A DNA stretch of 9,881 bases from Phycisphaeraceae bacterium (GTDB taxonomy: Bacteria > Planctomycetota > Phycisphaerae > Phycisphaerales > Phycisphaeraceae). Both the position numbers and the translations under genes were made by a program. Below are positions 1-6,253 of the stretch, in pieces. Under the pieces are notes generated by a model that saw only the letters and a list, made by a program, of their open reading frames with translations, searched no databases and was not told the DNA's origin. Where the stretch lies: assembly GCA_029260695.1 (NCBI GenBank), contig JAJDCT010000161.1:1-9881 (forward strand), in the 5' to 3' direction. How positions within the stretch are numbered: the stretch's first letter is position 1; each line of letters begins with the position of its first letter.

Positions 1-38
1 TAAAAAGCAACCGGCCAGTCGGAGGGACTGGCCGGTTG
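1..38 (-). terminator. Rho-independent terminator of the serine protease gene
   Basis: Positions 8-20 and 26-38 are a perfect 13-bp inverted repeat around a 5-base loop (21-25). Read on the minus strand, the hairpin is followed by CTTTTTA (positions 7-1), the classic GC stem plus U-run. It lies about 45 bases past the stop of the minus-strand protease gene, so it most likely ends that transcript. On the plus strand the hairpin is followed only by a broken T run (TTTCG), so termination that way would be weaker. Confidence 0.85.
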
Positions 39-83
39 TTTCGTTGTGAGGTTATATTAGATGTCGAGCGGACGGCTGATTAC

Positions 84-1442
84 TTAGCGCCGCGTCCGCC
101 GGAGTATCGCGAGTCCGCCCAGGCCCAGCAGCGCGAGGCTGGCGGGCTCGGGGAGAGGAGCGGAGTCGGCAAACCGGTCGTTGAAAATGAAATCATTCGC
201 ATCCAAATTCGTTTCCACAGTAATAGCCGGCAAATCACCCCTGCTAGCGTCAGACCACAGGCCGGGCCCGAAGATCCTGGTGATCGTACGTGTCCCCGCG
301 TTTTCGGGTCGACCCGCGGTGTCATTGTCCTCGAACGGCTCGCCTCGACGGATCCTCAGGACATTCTTGAAGCCTGCACCCGGTAAGATTGGATTGGTCT
401 CACTAACCCAGGGAACGAGCCCGGGATTTGCATTAAGGCGGTTGAACGCGGCGATATTCTTCTGGATCCACTTCCACCAACCGACGGATATCCGCGTGAA
501 GTTGGCTTGGCCGAAGAACTCGGAGTTCGCACGTGTGGTCCATGAGGTGATCCCCGCCAGACGGCCGTTGATAAATAAGCCGCCGCCACTGTCACCGACC
601 GAGGGCATGAATTCTGCTGAAACCGGTATGTCGTCCTCGTCGACATCGAATTCACCCGTGAAAGGATCAAACGCGGGCGGGTTCAGGCCCGCAGCGGCGA
701 GGGAGGCTAGTTGATCCGGGGACGGATCGAAGTCCACCGTCAACTCACGGGGGGTTCTTGCCGCAAATGGTGAGAGGGGTTCGACGACGTTCTTGCCGGC
801 ACGCTTGACCGGCTGGAAGTCCCAAACGCCCGCCGTTTGATTACCAAAAGAGGCGTCGTTGGGGATCGTTATCGAGGGGATTCCTTGAACATTAATCCCC
901 TGTGAGCCACTGCCAGGCCGGCCATAGCCGACGATGGTCGCGGTCCTGCCGACCTCTTTCCTGGATTTGTTGAGGGTGGCTTTGAGATTACGTGCGCCGG
1001 CGACTGGCCGAGTAAGCTCAATCAGGGCGATGTCAGAGCCGCCGCCATATAGTCTTTCTTCCGGATTGAAGCTGGGGTTATCACCCTCGGTGATCAGGTC
1101 GTAGAAACTGTTGGCAACCACCGAGCGCCGTATGCCGTAGAACTGGCCATTGATCTCAAACGAGCCGCCCCGCATATCATCAACCAGGTGGGCGGCGGTG
1201 ACCACAAAGCGGCTGCCGACCAGGACACCCGAGCCCTGCACGACGCCGCGATCCTCGGAGTACCCGCCTATGATGGACCCGACCGAGCGTGCTTCGCGGG
1301 TGGTCTGCCCCATACTGCGGTGTATGAATTCGTGTTGGTTGGTCTGAAACGTCCCGGCGAGTGCGGGGGCGGCAAAGAGTCCTGCAACAAGTGCTGGGAC
1401 AGCGATCGCGATGGCCTGGAATCGGGTCGAGGTCGTTTTCAT
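84..1442 (-). CDS. Secreted trypsin-like serine protease with PEP-CTERM sorting signal
   Basis: 452-residue S1-family (chymotrypsin fold) endopeptidase, predicted to be exported and then processed at its C-terminus by an exosortase. Residues 1-29 form a signal peptide ending in APALA. The catalytic triad is visible: His85 in VVTAAH, Asp137 in GSDIAL, Ser285 in GDSGGG. Asp to Ser is about 148 residues, clearly more than in chymotrypsin; the extra part includes an acidic Pro/Asp-rich stretch (about 236-272). After the protease domain (to about residue 332) comes an uncharacterised region of about 95 residues. The tail is LPEPASLALLGLGG plus an Arg cluster (430-452), a textbook PEP-CTERM signal. 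The ATG at 1442 was chosen over an upstream frame extension to 1496 because AGGGAG sits about 8 bases before it and it begins a normal signal peptide. The substrate is unknown. The exosortase gene is not in this window. Confidence 0.9.
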   Translation of the reverse strand: MKTTSTRFQAIAIAVPALVAGLFAAPALAGTFQTNQHEFIHRSMGQTTREARSVGSIIGGYSEDRGVVQGSGVLVGSRFVVTAAHLVDDMRGGSFEINGQFYGIRRSVVANSFYDLITEGDNPSFNPEERLYGGGSDIALIELTRPVAGARNLKATLNKSRKEVGRTATIVGYGRPGSGSQGINVQGIPSITIPNDASFGNQTAGVWDFQPVKRAGKNVVEPLSPFAARTPRELTVDFDPSPDQLASLAAAGLNPPAFDPFTGEFDVDEDDIPVSAEFMPSVGDSGGGLFINGRLAGITSWTTRANSEFFGQANFTRISVGWWKWIQKNIAAFNRLNANPGLVPWVSETNPILPGAGFKNVLRIRRGEPFEDNDTAGRPENAGTRTITRIFGPGLWSDASRGDLPAITVETNLDANDFIFNDRFADSAPLPEPASLALLGLGGLAILRRTRR

Positions 1443-1537
1443 TGTACTACTCCCTGAACTTAAGTTGGGTGTCCCCGCGGGACAAGTCTTGTTCATGAAT
1501 CGTTGTTCTTTTGGATGTCGGCTTTTCAGCTGTCTAA

Positions 1538-1566
1538 AGCGTAACCGGCGGTGGGGGGGGTGTCAA
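1538..1566 (-). promoter_or_regulatory. Candidate sigma-70 promoter of the protease gene with G8 run in the spacer
   Basis: On the minus strand a perfect TTGACA (1566-1561) is followed by exactly 17 bases and then TACGCT (1543-1538), which keeps the three most conserved -10 bases. The predicted start is near 1531, giving a leader of about 90 bases before the ATG at 1442. The spacer contains eight consecutive G on the plus strand (1553-1560), which is C8 on the coding strand. Box fit and spacing are good, but there is no transcript evidence. Confidence 0.5.
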
Positions 1567-1676
1567 CGGATCGGTGGTCTGGGACCCGGTTTTCGGGGTA
1601 TCGCAAAGCGGTCGGTGGGGCTGGCTTATCTTTCTGCATCGGTGCTTTGATTCGGGGGTCATCCCAATCTTCGTAC

Positions 1677-2927
1677 TCAGGTCGTGTAATCGGCGTTGAT
1701 CCTGATGTATTCCCGGCTGAGGTCGCAGCCCAGCCAGTTGACGGCGGCGTTGCCTCGGCCCAGATCCAGGTTGAAATAGACCTCTTTTTGCTTCATAGCG
1801 GCTTTTAAACGGCGTTCCTGGGCGGGGGTCAGCGGGCGGGGGACGCCCTTGTCAAAAACGCAGACACTTTGGGGGCGGGTCCGGCCTATGGTCAGGGACA
1901 GCTTTTGCGGGCTGATGGGGGCACCGGAGTAACCGGCGGCGGTGACGATTCGGCCCCAGTTTGGGTCGCCGCCGTGCACGGCGGTCTTGACCAAGGGGGA
2001 ATCGACGACGGCCTTGGCGACCCGGTCGGCCTCACGTTCTGTGCGTGCACCGGTTACGGCGACGTGGAACACCCGCGTCGCGCCTTCCCCATCTTTGACG
2101 ATCTGGTAGGCGAGGTTATTGCATAGCTGTGTCAGTTTTTCGGTGAAAATATCCAGGGCGTTGCCTGGGCGTGTGATGGCGCGGTTGCCGGCGAGGCCGG
2201 AGGCAAGGATTGCGACGGTGTCGCTTGGGCTGGTGTGCTGGTCGACGCTGATGCGGTTGAAGCTGACGGCGGTGGCCTGCCTCAGCGCGAGCTTGAGCAT
2301 CGCGGGGCTGATGGCGGCGTCGGTGGTGATAAAGACGAGCATGGTCGCCATGTTGGGTGCAATCATCCCGCTGCCTTTGGCGATCCCGCCGAGGCGGACA
2401 GTGGCCGAGCCGAGCTTCACAGAGGCGTTGGCGGACTTGGGTGTCAGGTCGGTGGTCATGATGCCTCGTGCGGCGTCGTCGTCGGGTTTGGGGCCGCGTG
2501 CGAGTTTCTTGGCGAGTTGTGATACGCCGCGTGCGATCTTGTCCATGGGCAGATGCGGGCCGATCACGCCGGTGGAGCTTGGGACGACGTCGCGGGGCTG
2601 GATGTGGATGCCCCTGCCTGCCAACTCTTGCGTGACGAGTTTGCAGGTGGTCAGTGCGTTGTCGATGCCCTCCTGCCCGGTGGCGTCGTTGGCGATGCCG
2701 GCGTTGATGACGATGGCCTGGGCCCGGCCGTTGCGCAGGTGGCGCTTGCCTGCGATGACGGGGGCCCCGGGGAGGCGGTTCTTGGTGAATACGGCGGCGG
2801 CAGCGCAGGGGTGCTCAGCCAGGATCAGGGCCATGTCCGGCTTGCCCGACGGCTTGATGCCGCAGGTCGTGCCGGCGGCTTGGAAGCCTCGGGGCAGGGT
2901 GATGGAGCGTGTAGATGACTTTGCCAT
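1677..2927 (-). CDS. argJ: Bifunctional glutamate N-acetyltransferase / ornithine acetyltransferase (ArgJ)
   Basis: 416-residue ArgJ. The family moves the acetyl group from N-acetylornithine to glutamate (EC 2.3.1.35), closing the acetyl cycle of arginine synthesis; many members also make N-acetylglutamate from acetyl-CoA (EC 2.3.1.1). It is cytosolic and cuts itself into alpha and beta chains before a Thr that becomes the nucleophile. That site is visible as KGSGMIAPNMATML, with Thr195 as the expected nucleophile. The oxyanion element PSSTGVIG (116-123) and the C-terminal YIRINADYTT are also present. The usual NSGNAN motif reads NAGIAN here (75-80). Length is normal. Whether it has both activities cannot be read from sequence. 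The start is uncertain: ATG at 2927 has no close Shine-Dalgarno, and an in-frame TTG at 2945 lies only one base after GAGG. I chose the ATG because the protein then begins near the conserved region. No other arg gene is nearby. Confidence 0.95.
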   Translation of the reverse strand: MAKSSTRSITLPRGFQAAGTTCGIKPSGKPDMALILAEHPCAAAAVFTKNRLPGAPVIAGKRHLRNGRAQAIVINAGIANDATGQEGIDNALTTCKLVTQELAGRGIHIQPRDVVPSSTGVIGPHLPMDKIARGVSQLAKKLARGPKPDDDAARGIMTTDLTPKSANASVKLGSATVRLGGIAKGSGMIAPNMATMLVFITTDAAISPAMLKLALRQATAVSFNRISVDQHTSPSDTVAILASGLAGNRAITRPGNALDIFTEKLTQLCNNLAYQIVKDGEGATRVFHVAVTGARTEREADRVAKAVVDSPLVKTAVHGGDPNWGRIVTAAGYSGAPISPQKLSLTIGRTRPQSVCVFDKGVPRPLTPAQERRLKAAMKQKEVYFNLDLGRGNAAVNWLGCDLSREYIRINADYTT

Positions 2928-3014
2928 GATGGCGTTGTAGCTCAAACCTCGACGTGGCGAAAGCCTACGTTTTCCTTGTTACATCATGGCCGGGCCTGAC
3001 ATGTTCGGACTGGC

Positions 3015-3043
3015 TTGGCTGGTGGGTTTTTGGCCGCTATACT
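3015..3043 (+). promoter_or_regulatory. Candidate sigma-70 promoter of the aldolase gene
   Basis: TTGGCT (3015-3020), a 17-base spacer and TATACT (3038-3043) form a good sigma-70 promoter in the argJ-aldolase intergenic region. Transcription would start near 3050, giving a leader of about 100 bases. The leader holds GC-rich hairpins: 3057-3061 pairs with 3067-3071, and 3072-3076 pairs with 3080-3084. Confidence 0.5.
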
Positions 3044-3153
3044 GGGGGTCTTCGCGCGGGATATTGTCCCGGGCGGGGCCCGCCGGCCGCACGGGTCGGC
3101 GAACCGAACTGTCCCCCCTATAACCCGATCCGACTTAGGAAAGAGGCGCTCAA

Positions 3154-4206
3154 ATGCCCGTACCGGACTACAAGACCTACTGCAAGATGCTGGACAACGC
3201 TTACGAAAACAAGTTTGCTTTCCCGGCGATCAATGTGACCGGCGAGGTGACCGCCAACGCGGCGCTCAAGGCCTTCGCCGAATGCAAGAGCGACGGGATG
3301 ATCCAGGTCTCCACCGGCGGCGGGCAGTTTGCCTCGGGCCTGGGGATCAAGGACATGGTCCTGGGTGCGATCAGCATCGCCGAGCACATCCACCGTGCCG
3401 CGGAGAAGTACAACGTCTACGTCGCGCTGCACACCGACCACTGCCAGCCTGACAAGGTCGACGAGTTTCTGATCCCGCTGATCGAAGAGTCAGAGCGTCG
3501 CGTCGCCGCCGGGAAGCTGCCGCTGTTTTCGAGCCACATGATGGATGGCTCCGGTTCGCCCTTGAAGGAGAACATGGACGTGGCCGTGCCGCTGCTGGAG
3601 CGTATGAGCAAGATCGGTCAGATCCTCGAGGTCGAGGCCGGTGTGGTCGGCGGCGAGGAGGACGGTGCCGCGGGTAGCGAAGATACCCCCGAAGACAAGC
3701 TCTACACGACCCCCGAAGACATGGTCGAGGTCTACCGACGGCTCGGCGAGGTTAAAGATGGCAAGTACATGTTTGCCGCGACCTTTGGCAACGTCCACGG
3801 CGCTTACAAGCCCGGGGCGGTCAAGCTGCGGCCGGAGATCCTCAAGCAGGGTCAGGACGCACTGAAATCCACCTACGGCGAAGACGCCAAGTTCTGGCTT
3901 GTATTCCACGGCGGGTCGGGTTCTGAAAAGAGCAAGATCGAAGAGACCCTCGGCTATGGCGTCATCAAGATGAACGTCGACACCGACACCCAGTACGCCT
4001 TCACACGCGGCGTCGTCCATCACCTGATGAAGAACTACGACAGTGTCCTGAAAATCGACGGCGAGGTCGGCAACAAGAAGCTCTACGACCCCCGTGCTTG
4101 GATGAAGGCCGGCGAGCAGTCGATGTGCGACCGTATCAAGGAGGCCTGCGAAGACCTCCACAGCGTCGGCAAGAGCCTGTTGGCTCAGGTCCCGGTCGGC
4201 GTGTAA
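3154..4206 (+). CDS. fba: Class II fructose-1,6-bisphosphate aldolase (class IIA)
   Basis: 350-residue zinc-dependent aldolase that splits fructose 1,6-bisphosphate into dihydroxyacetone phosphate and glyceraldehyde 3-phosphate, and runs in reverse in gluconeogenesis; cytosolic. The TIM-barrel landmarks of the class IIA type are present in order: HTDHC (93-97) with catalytic Asp95 and zinc ligand His96; the acidic EVEAGVVGGEED segment (159-170); GNVHG with zinc ligand His215; FHGGSGS (251-257) with zinc ligand His252 and the phosphate loop; and KMNVDTDTQ (272-280), which binds substrate phosphate. The length fits class IIA (about 345-360 residues). ATG at 3154 has AAGAGG 7 bases upstream. It stands alone, divergent from argJ, with its own promoter and terminator. 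E. coli would call it fbaA; fba is used here because names vary between phyla. Confidence 0.96.
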   Translation: MPVPDYKTYCKMLDNAYENKFAFPAINVTGEVTANAALKAFAECKSDGMIQVSTGGGQFASGLGIKDMVLGAISIAEHIHRAAEKYNVYVALHTDHCQPDKVDEFLIPLIEESERRVAAGKLPLFSSHMMDGSGSPLKENMDVAVPLLERMSKIGQILEVEAGVVGGEEDGAAGSEDTPEDKLYTTPEDMVEVYRRLGEVKDGKYMFAATFGNVHGAYKPGAVKLRPEILKQGQDALKSTYGEDAKFWLVFHGGSGSEKSKIEETLGYGVIKMNVDTDTQYAFTRGVVHHLMKNYDSVLKIDGEVGNKKLYDPRAWMKAGEQSMCDRIKEACEDLHSVGKSLLAQVPVGV

Positions 4207-4261
4207 GTTTCAAATAGCCCAAAGCCTACGGGCCTTGGGGAGTCAATACTCAATCATCCAG

Positions 4262-4289
4262 ACCCCAGGCGTGCTGCCTGGGGTTTTTT
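4262..4289 (+). terminator. Rho-independent terminator of the aldolase gene
   Basis: CCCCAGGC (4263-4270) pairs perfectly with GCCTGGGG (4276-4283) around GTGCT, with one more A-T pair below, and is followed directly by six T (4284-4289). It lies 55 bases after the aldolase stop. Confidence 0.92.
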
Positions 4290-4335
4290 ATTACGCACGG
4301 TGGATTACACCGATCAATAACAACGGTTTCCTTCC

Positions 4336-4410
4336 CTCAGCCCCCGGCTTGGCCGGGGGACACTCCGTGCGTTGAAGGGATCCGATCCCCCGGCGAGGCC
4401 GGAGGCTCAG
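4336..4410. repeat. Inverted pair of GC-rich palindromic units (REP-like)
   Basis: Two related 24-base units lie in opposite orientation: 4336-4359 and 4387-4410, separated by 27 bases. The reverse complement of the second matches the first at 20 of 24 positions. Each unit is itself a hairpin; in the first, 4341-4348 pairs perfectly with 4352-4359 around TTG. Paired palindromes between genes resemble REP/BIME elements of other bacteria. It lacks a T run and lies after an already strong terminator, so it is not simply a terminator. Copy number in the genome cannot be seen from this window. Confidence 0.6.
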
Positions 4411-4450
4411 CGCGGGGACAGATCAAATATCAAACAGGTTCGGACACGTC

Positions 4451-4879
4451 ATGAAACACACCCTTTACCTGCTCGGCCTGATCCTTGTGTTGGGGCTGCT
4501 CCCCGGCTGTGGGGGGGATCGTGAGCACCCCGCGGTCACGACCGATGCGGACCGGGTGATGGAGTCGTACCTGGCGAATGTCGAGAAGATCGGCCGGCTG
4601 TTGGCGGATGTGCAGAGTGAGGCCGAGGCAAAGGCCGTCGCCCCGCAGGTCTTGTTGATCGTGCAGGACATGCGTGACCTGGTGCCTAAGATGAAAGTGA
4701 TCTCGGACAAGCAGCAGGCCCAGACCATCAGCAAGTACCGGGTGAAGTCGCAGAAGGTGAACGAGCAGTTCGCCAAGGACATCACCCACTTCGTCGCGAT
4801 CCCCGGTGCCAGCGAAGACCTGATCCAGCAGCTTAAGAGCCTGCCGCCTGTGTTTGGGCTCGGCGATGGTACGCCCTGA
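4451..4879 (+). CDS. Small predicted lipoprotein of unknown function
   Basis: 142 residues. Residues 1-19 form a lipoprotein signal peptide (Lys3, hydrophobic 5-17) ending in the lipobox LPGC, with Cys20 as the lipid-attachment residue. The mature part (about 122 residues) is mostly predicted helix, rich in Lys, Glu, Gln and Val between 33 and 115, with a Pro/Gly-rich tail. I recognise no family and give no function. It is probably membrane-attached and periplasm-facing. Position +2 is Gly, not Asp. Upstream there is only a weak AGG about 12 bases before the ATG, but the signal peptide fixes the start. Seven consecutive G (4511-4517) lie just after the Cys codon. It is an isolated gene between the aldolase terminator and the convergent Nudix gene. 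Confidence 0.8.
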   Translation: MKHTLYLLGLILVLGLLPGCGGDREHPAVTTDADRVMESYLANVEKIGRLLADVQSEAEAKAVAPQVLLIVQDMRDLVPKMKVISDKQQAQTISKYRVKSQKVNEQFAKDITHFVAIPGASEDLIQQLKSLPPVFGLGDGTP

Positions 4880-4892
4880 CCCTGCCGCCGCT

Positions 4893-4921
4893 AACCGACC
4901 CAAAGCGGGTCATGGTTTTTT
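4893..4921 (+). terminator. Probable terminator of the lipoprotein gene
   Basis: GACCC (4897-4901) pairs with GGGTC (4907-4911) around AAAGC. The stem may extend through AACC (4893-4896) with GGTT (4914-4917) past a two-base bulge, and runs into six T (4916-4921). It starts 14 bases after the lipoprotein stop. The short stem makes it only a moderate call. Confidence 0.55.
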
Positions 4922-4977
4922 ACGGGCCTTCGTCCGGGGCCGCAGCAGCAGGGGGCTTCACCCTGCTCTTGTGAATT

Positions 4978-5403
4978 TCACCCCTTGGCCACAGCTTCTT
5001 GCAACGCCAAAATAAACCTGTCCGTCTTGGTCATGGCGTCAGGGTGGTTGCTCGCCTGCTCCGCGGTCAACCAAAGCACTTCCGCGACCTCGTGGGGGTC
5101 CGGCTTCACTCGCTCGCCCACCGGTGTCGCCAGGTAGCCCCACAGCGTCAGGTTCCGGTCGGTGAATTCGTGGTGCCAGACCTGGTCGATGAGATCTACC
5201 GCCAGCCCAAGCTCTTCGCGGACCTCACGCACGGCTGCGGCGTCTCTGGATTCACCCGGCTCGACAGCACCGCCGGGGAAGCAGACTTTTAACGGTGCCG
5301 CCACATGCTCACTTCGGCGGATCAGCAGCCACCGCCCGTCGTCGCGTTGGCAGCCTACGATCACGCCGTGAACCCGCCCGTCTTCTTGCGTTGGTCTTTT
5401 CAT
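4978..5403 (-). CDS. Nudix hydrolase
   Basis: 141-residue single-domain Nudix protein. The family cuts pyrophosphate bonds of nucleoside diphosphate-linked compounds (damaged NTPs, NDP-sugars, NADH, diadenosine polyphosphates) with Mg2+ bound by the Nudix helix. The full signature GX5EX7REUXEEXGU is present at residues 45-67, from GAVEPGE to REVREELGL, with metal ligands expected at Glu60, Glu63 and Glu64. The substrate cannot be deduced from this small core fold. I chose ATG at 5403; an in-frame TTG at 5424 adds seven residues but lies one base after an AGGGG, too close for a normal Shine-Dalgarno. The gene is divergent from ferritin (89 bases between starts) and convergent with the lipoprotein gene. 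Confidence 0.92.
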   Translation of the reverse strand: MKRPTQEDGRVHGVIVGCQRDDGRWLLIRRSEHVAAPLKVCFPGGAVEPGESRDAAAVREVREELGLAVDLIDQVWHHEFTDRNLTLWGYLATPVGERVKPDPHEVAEVLWLTAEQASNHPDAMTKTDRFILALQEAVAKG

Positions 5404-5492
5404 CTGTAGATCAGTGTATGGCAATCCCCTTGGTTCGTGTGTAGTATTTCATCTAATCGGCAGGGGGAGATATTTACAAGAAGGAAATAACC

Positions 5493-6008
5493 ATGGCCAT
5501 CGACCCGAAGATACAAGCCGCGATCAACCAGCAGATCAACCACGAGATGACCGCCGCCTACAACTACCTGGCGATGGTCGTCTACTTCGAGCAGATCAAC
5601 CTCGCGGGTTTTGCATTCTGGATGCGTAAGCAGCACGAAGAAGAGCTGGCACACGCCACCAAGCTGTTCCAGTACCTGCTGGATCGCGGCGGCAAGGTCG
5701 AATTGGAAACCATCCCCAAGCCATCCAGTGAGTTCGGCTCCGTCGCCGATGTCTTCCAAGCTGCCCTGAGTATGGAACAGCAGAACACCGCCTCAATCAA
5801 TGGCGTCTACAGCCTCGCCAAGCAGCTCGATGATTACGCCACGCTCAGCCACCTGCAATGGTTCCTCGATGAGCAGGTCGAAGAGGAAAAGACGATGGAA
5901 GAGACGCTGGGCCTGATCCGATTCGCCGGGGACGACAAAAGCGCACTGCTGACCCTGAACAGCCAGATGGCCAACCGCCCCGACGAGGGTGCCCAGCCCG
6001 AAGGCTGA
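5493..6008 (+). CDS. ftnA: Ferritin (FtnA-type, non-heme)
   Basis: 171-residue bacterial ferritin. The family forms 24-subunit shells that oxidise Fe(II) and store ferric mineral in the cytosol. The ferroxidase residues of E. coli FtnA are all present, offset by one: Glu18, Glu51 and His54 (EEELAH), Glu95, Gln128 and Glu131, plus Tyr25 beside the site. There is no haem-ligand Met at the bacterioferritin position (Met52), which favours FtnA over Bfr. The four long helices and a short fifth fit the length. ATG at 5493 has AAGGA 7 bases upstream, the best ribosome binding site in the window. It is a single gene; no clear Fur box was found in the 89-base divergent region, so iron control is not shown. 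Confidence 0.95.
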   Translation: MAIDPKIQAAINQQINHEMTAAYNYLAMVVYFEQINLAGFAFWMRKQHEEELAHATKLFQYLLDRGGKVELETIPKPSSEFGSVADVFQAALSMEQQNTASINGVYSLAKQLDDYATLSHLQWFLDEQVEEEKTMEETLGLIRFAGDDKSALLTLNSQMANRPDEGAQPEG

Positions 6009-6253
6009 ATCTTTTATCCTCCAAGCATGGCCGACCTGAAACAAGCTTGAGACGGGACTCGGCCATCCCTATCTGTCGTATGTTCCACCCATATCATCCC
6101 ACTTGATTTCACCGGATACGCTCGCCCGGGGGCGTGATTGTTAAATATCAGTTAAGCGTGGCTGTTGCTGTCGCACTAGCCCACGATTTATGAGAGTATC
6201 TGCCGCCCAGTAAACTGGAATTCGATATTTCTCTAAACGGATCTAACCAAAGC
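6009..6253. promoter_or_regulatory. Ferritin-porin intergenic region with direct-repeat operator candidate
   Basis: Just after ferritin, ATGGCCGA (6027-6034) pairs with TCGGCCAT (6059-6066), but no T run follows, so it is a poor terminator. Further on, GTTAA occurs at 6140-6144 and 6151-6155, one helical turn (11 bases) apart; this spacing is typical of PhoB/PhoP-type Pho boxes, and the next gene is of the OprO/OprP porin family. A weak promoter could be TTGCTG (6165-6170) with TATGAG (6189-6194), 18 bases apart. No Shine-Dalgarno precedes the porin ATG. Confidence 0.3.

Noticed and set aside
2119..2940. Long plus-strand open frame (273 codons) opposite argJ
   Set aside because: It is the antisense shadow of argJ, which has full family motifs on the minus strand. 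The shadow has no recognisable domain and a composition expected from GC-rich antisense frames.
3490..4161. 223-codon minus-strand frame opposite the aldolase
   Set aside because: It is an antisense shadow of a strongly conserved gene, with no ribosome binding site or domain.
4947..4967. Hairpin AGCAGGG/CCCTGCT as a terminator of the Nudix gene
   Set aside because: On the minus strand no T run follows. It may be only a local GC inverted repeat.
5404..5492. Fur box or clear promoters in the divergent Nudix-ferritin region
   Set aside because: TTGGTT (5430-5435) with TCTAAT (5452-5457) is only a weak promoter match, and no 19-bp Fur-type palindrome is visible.
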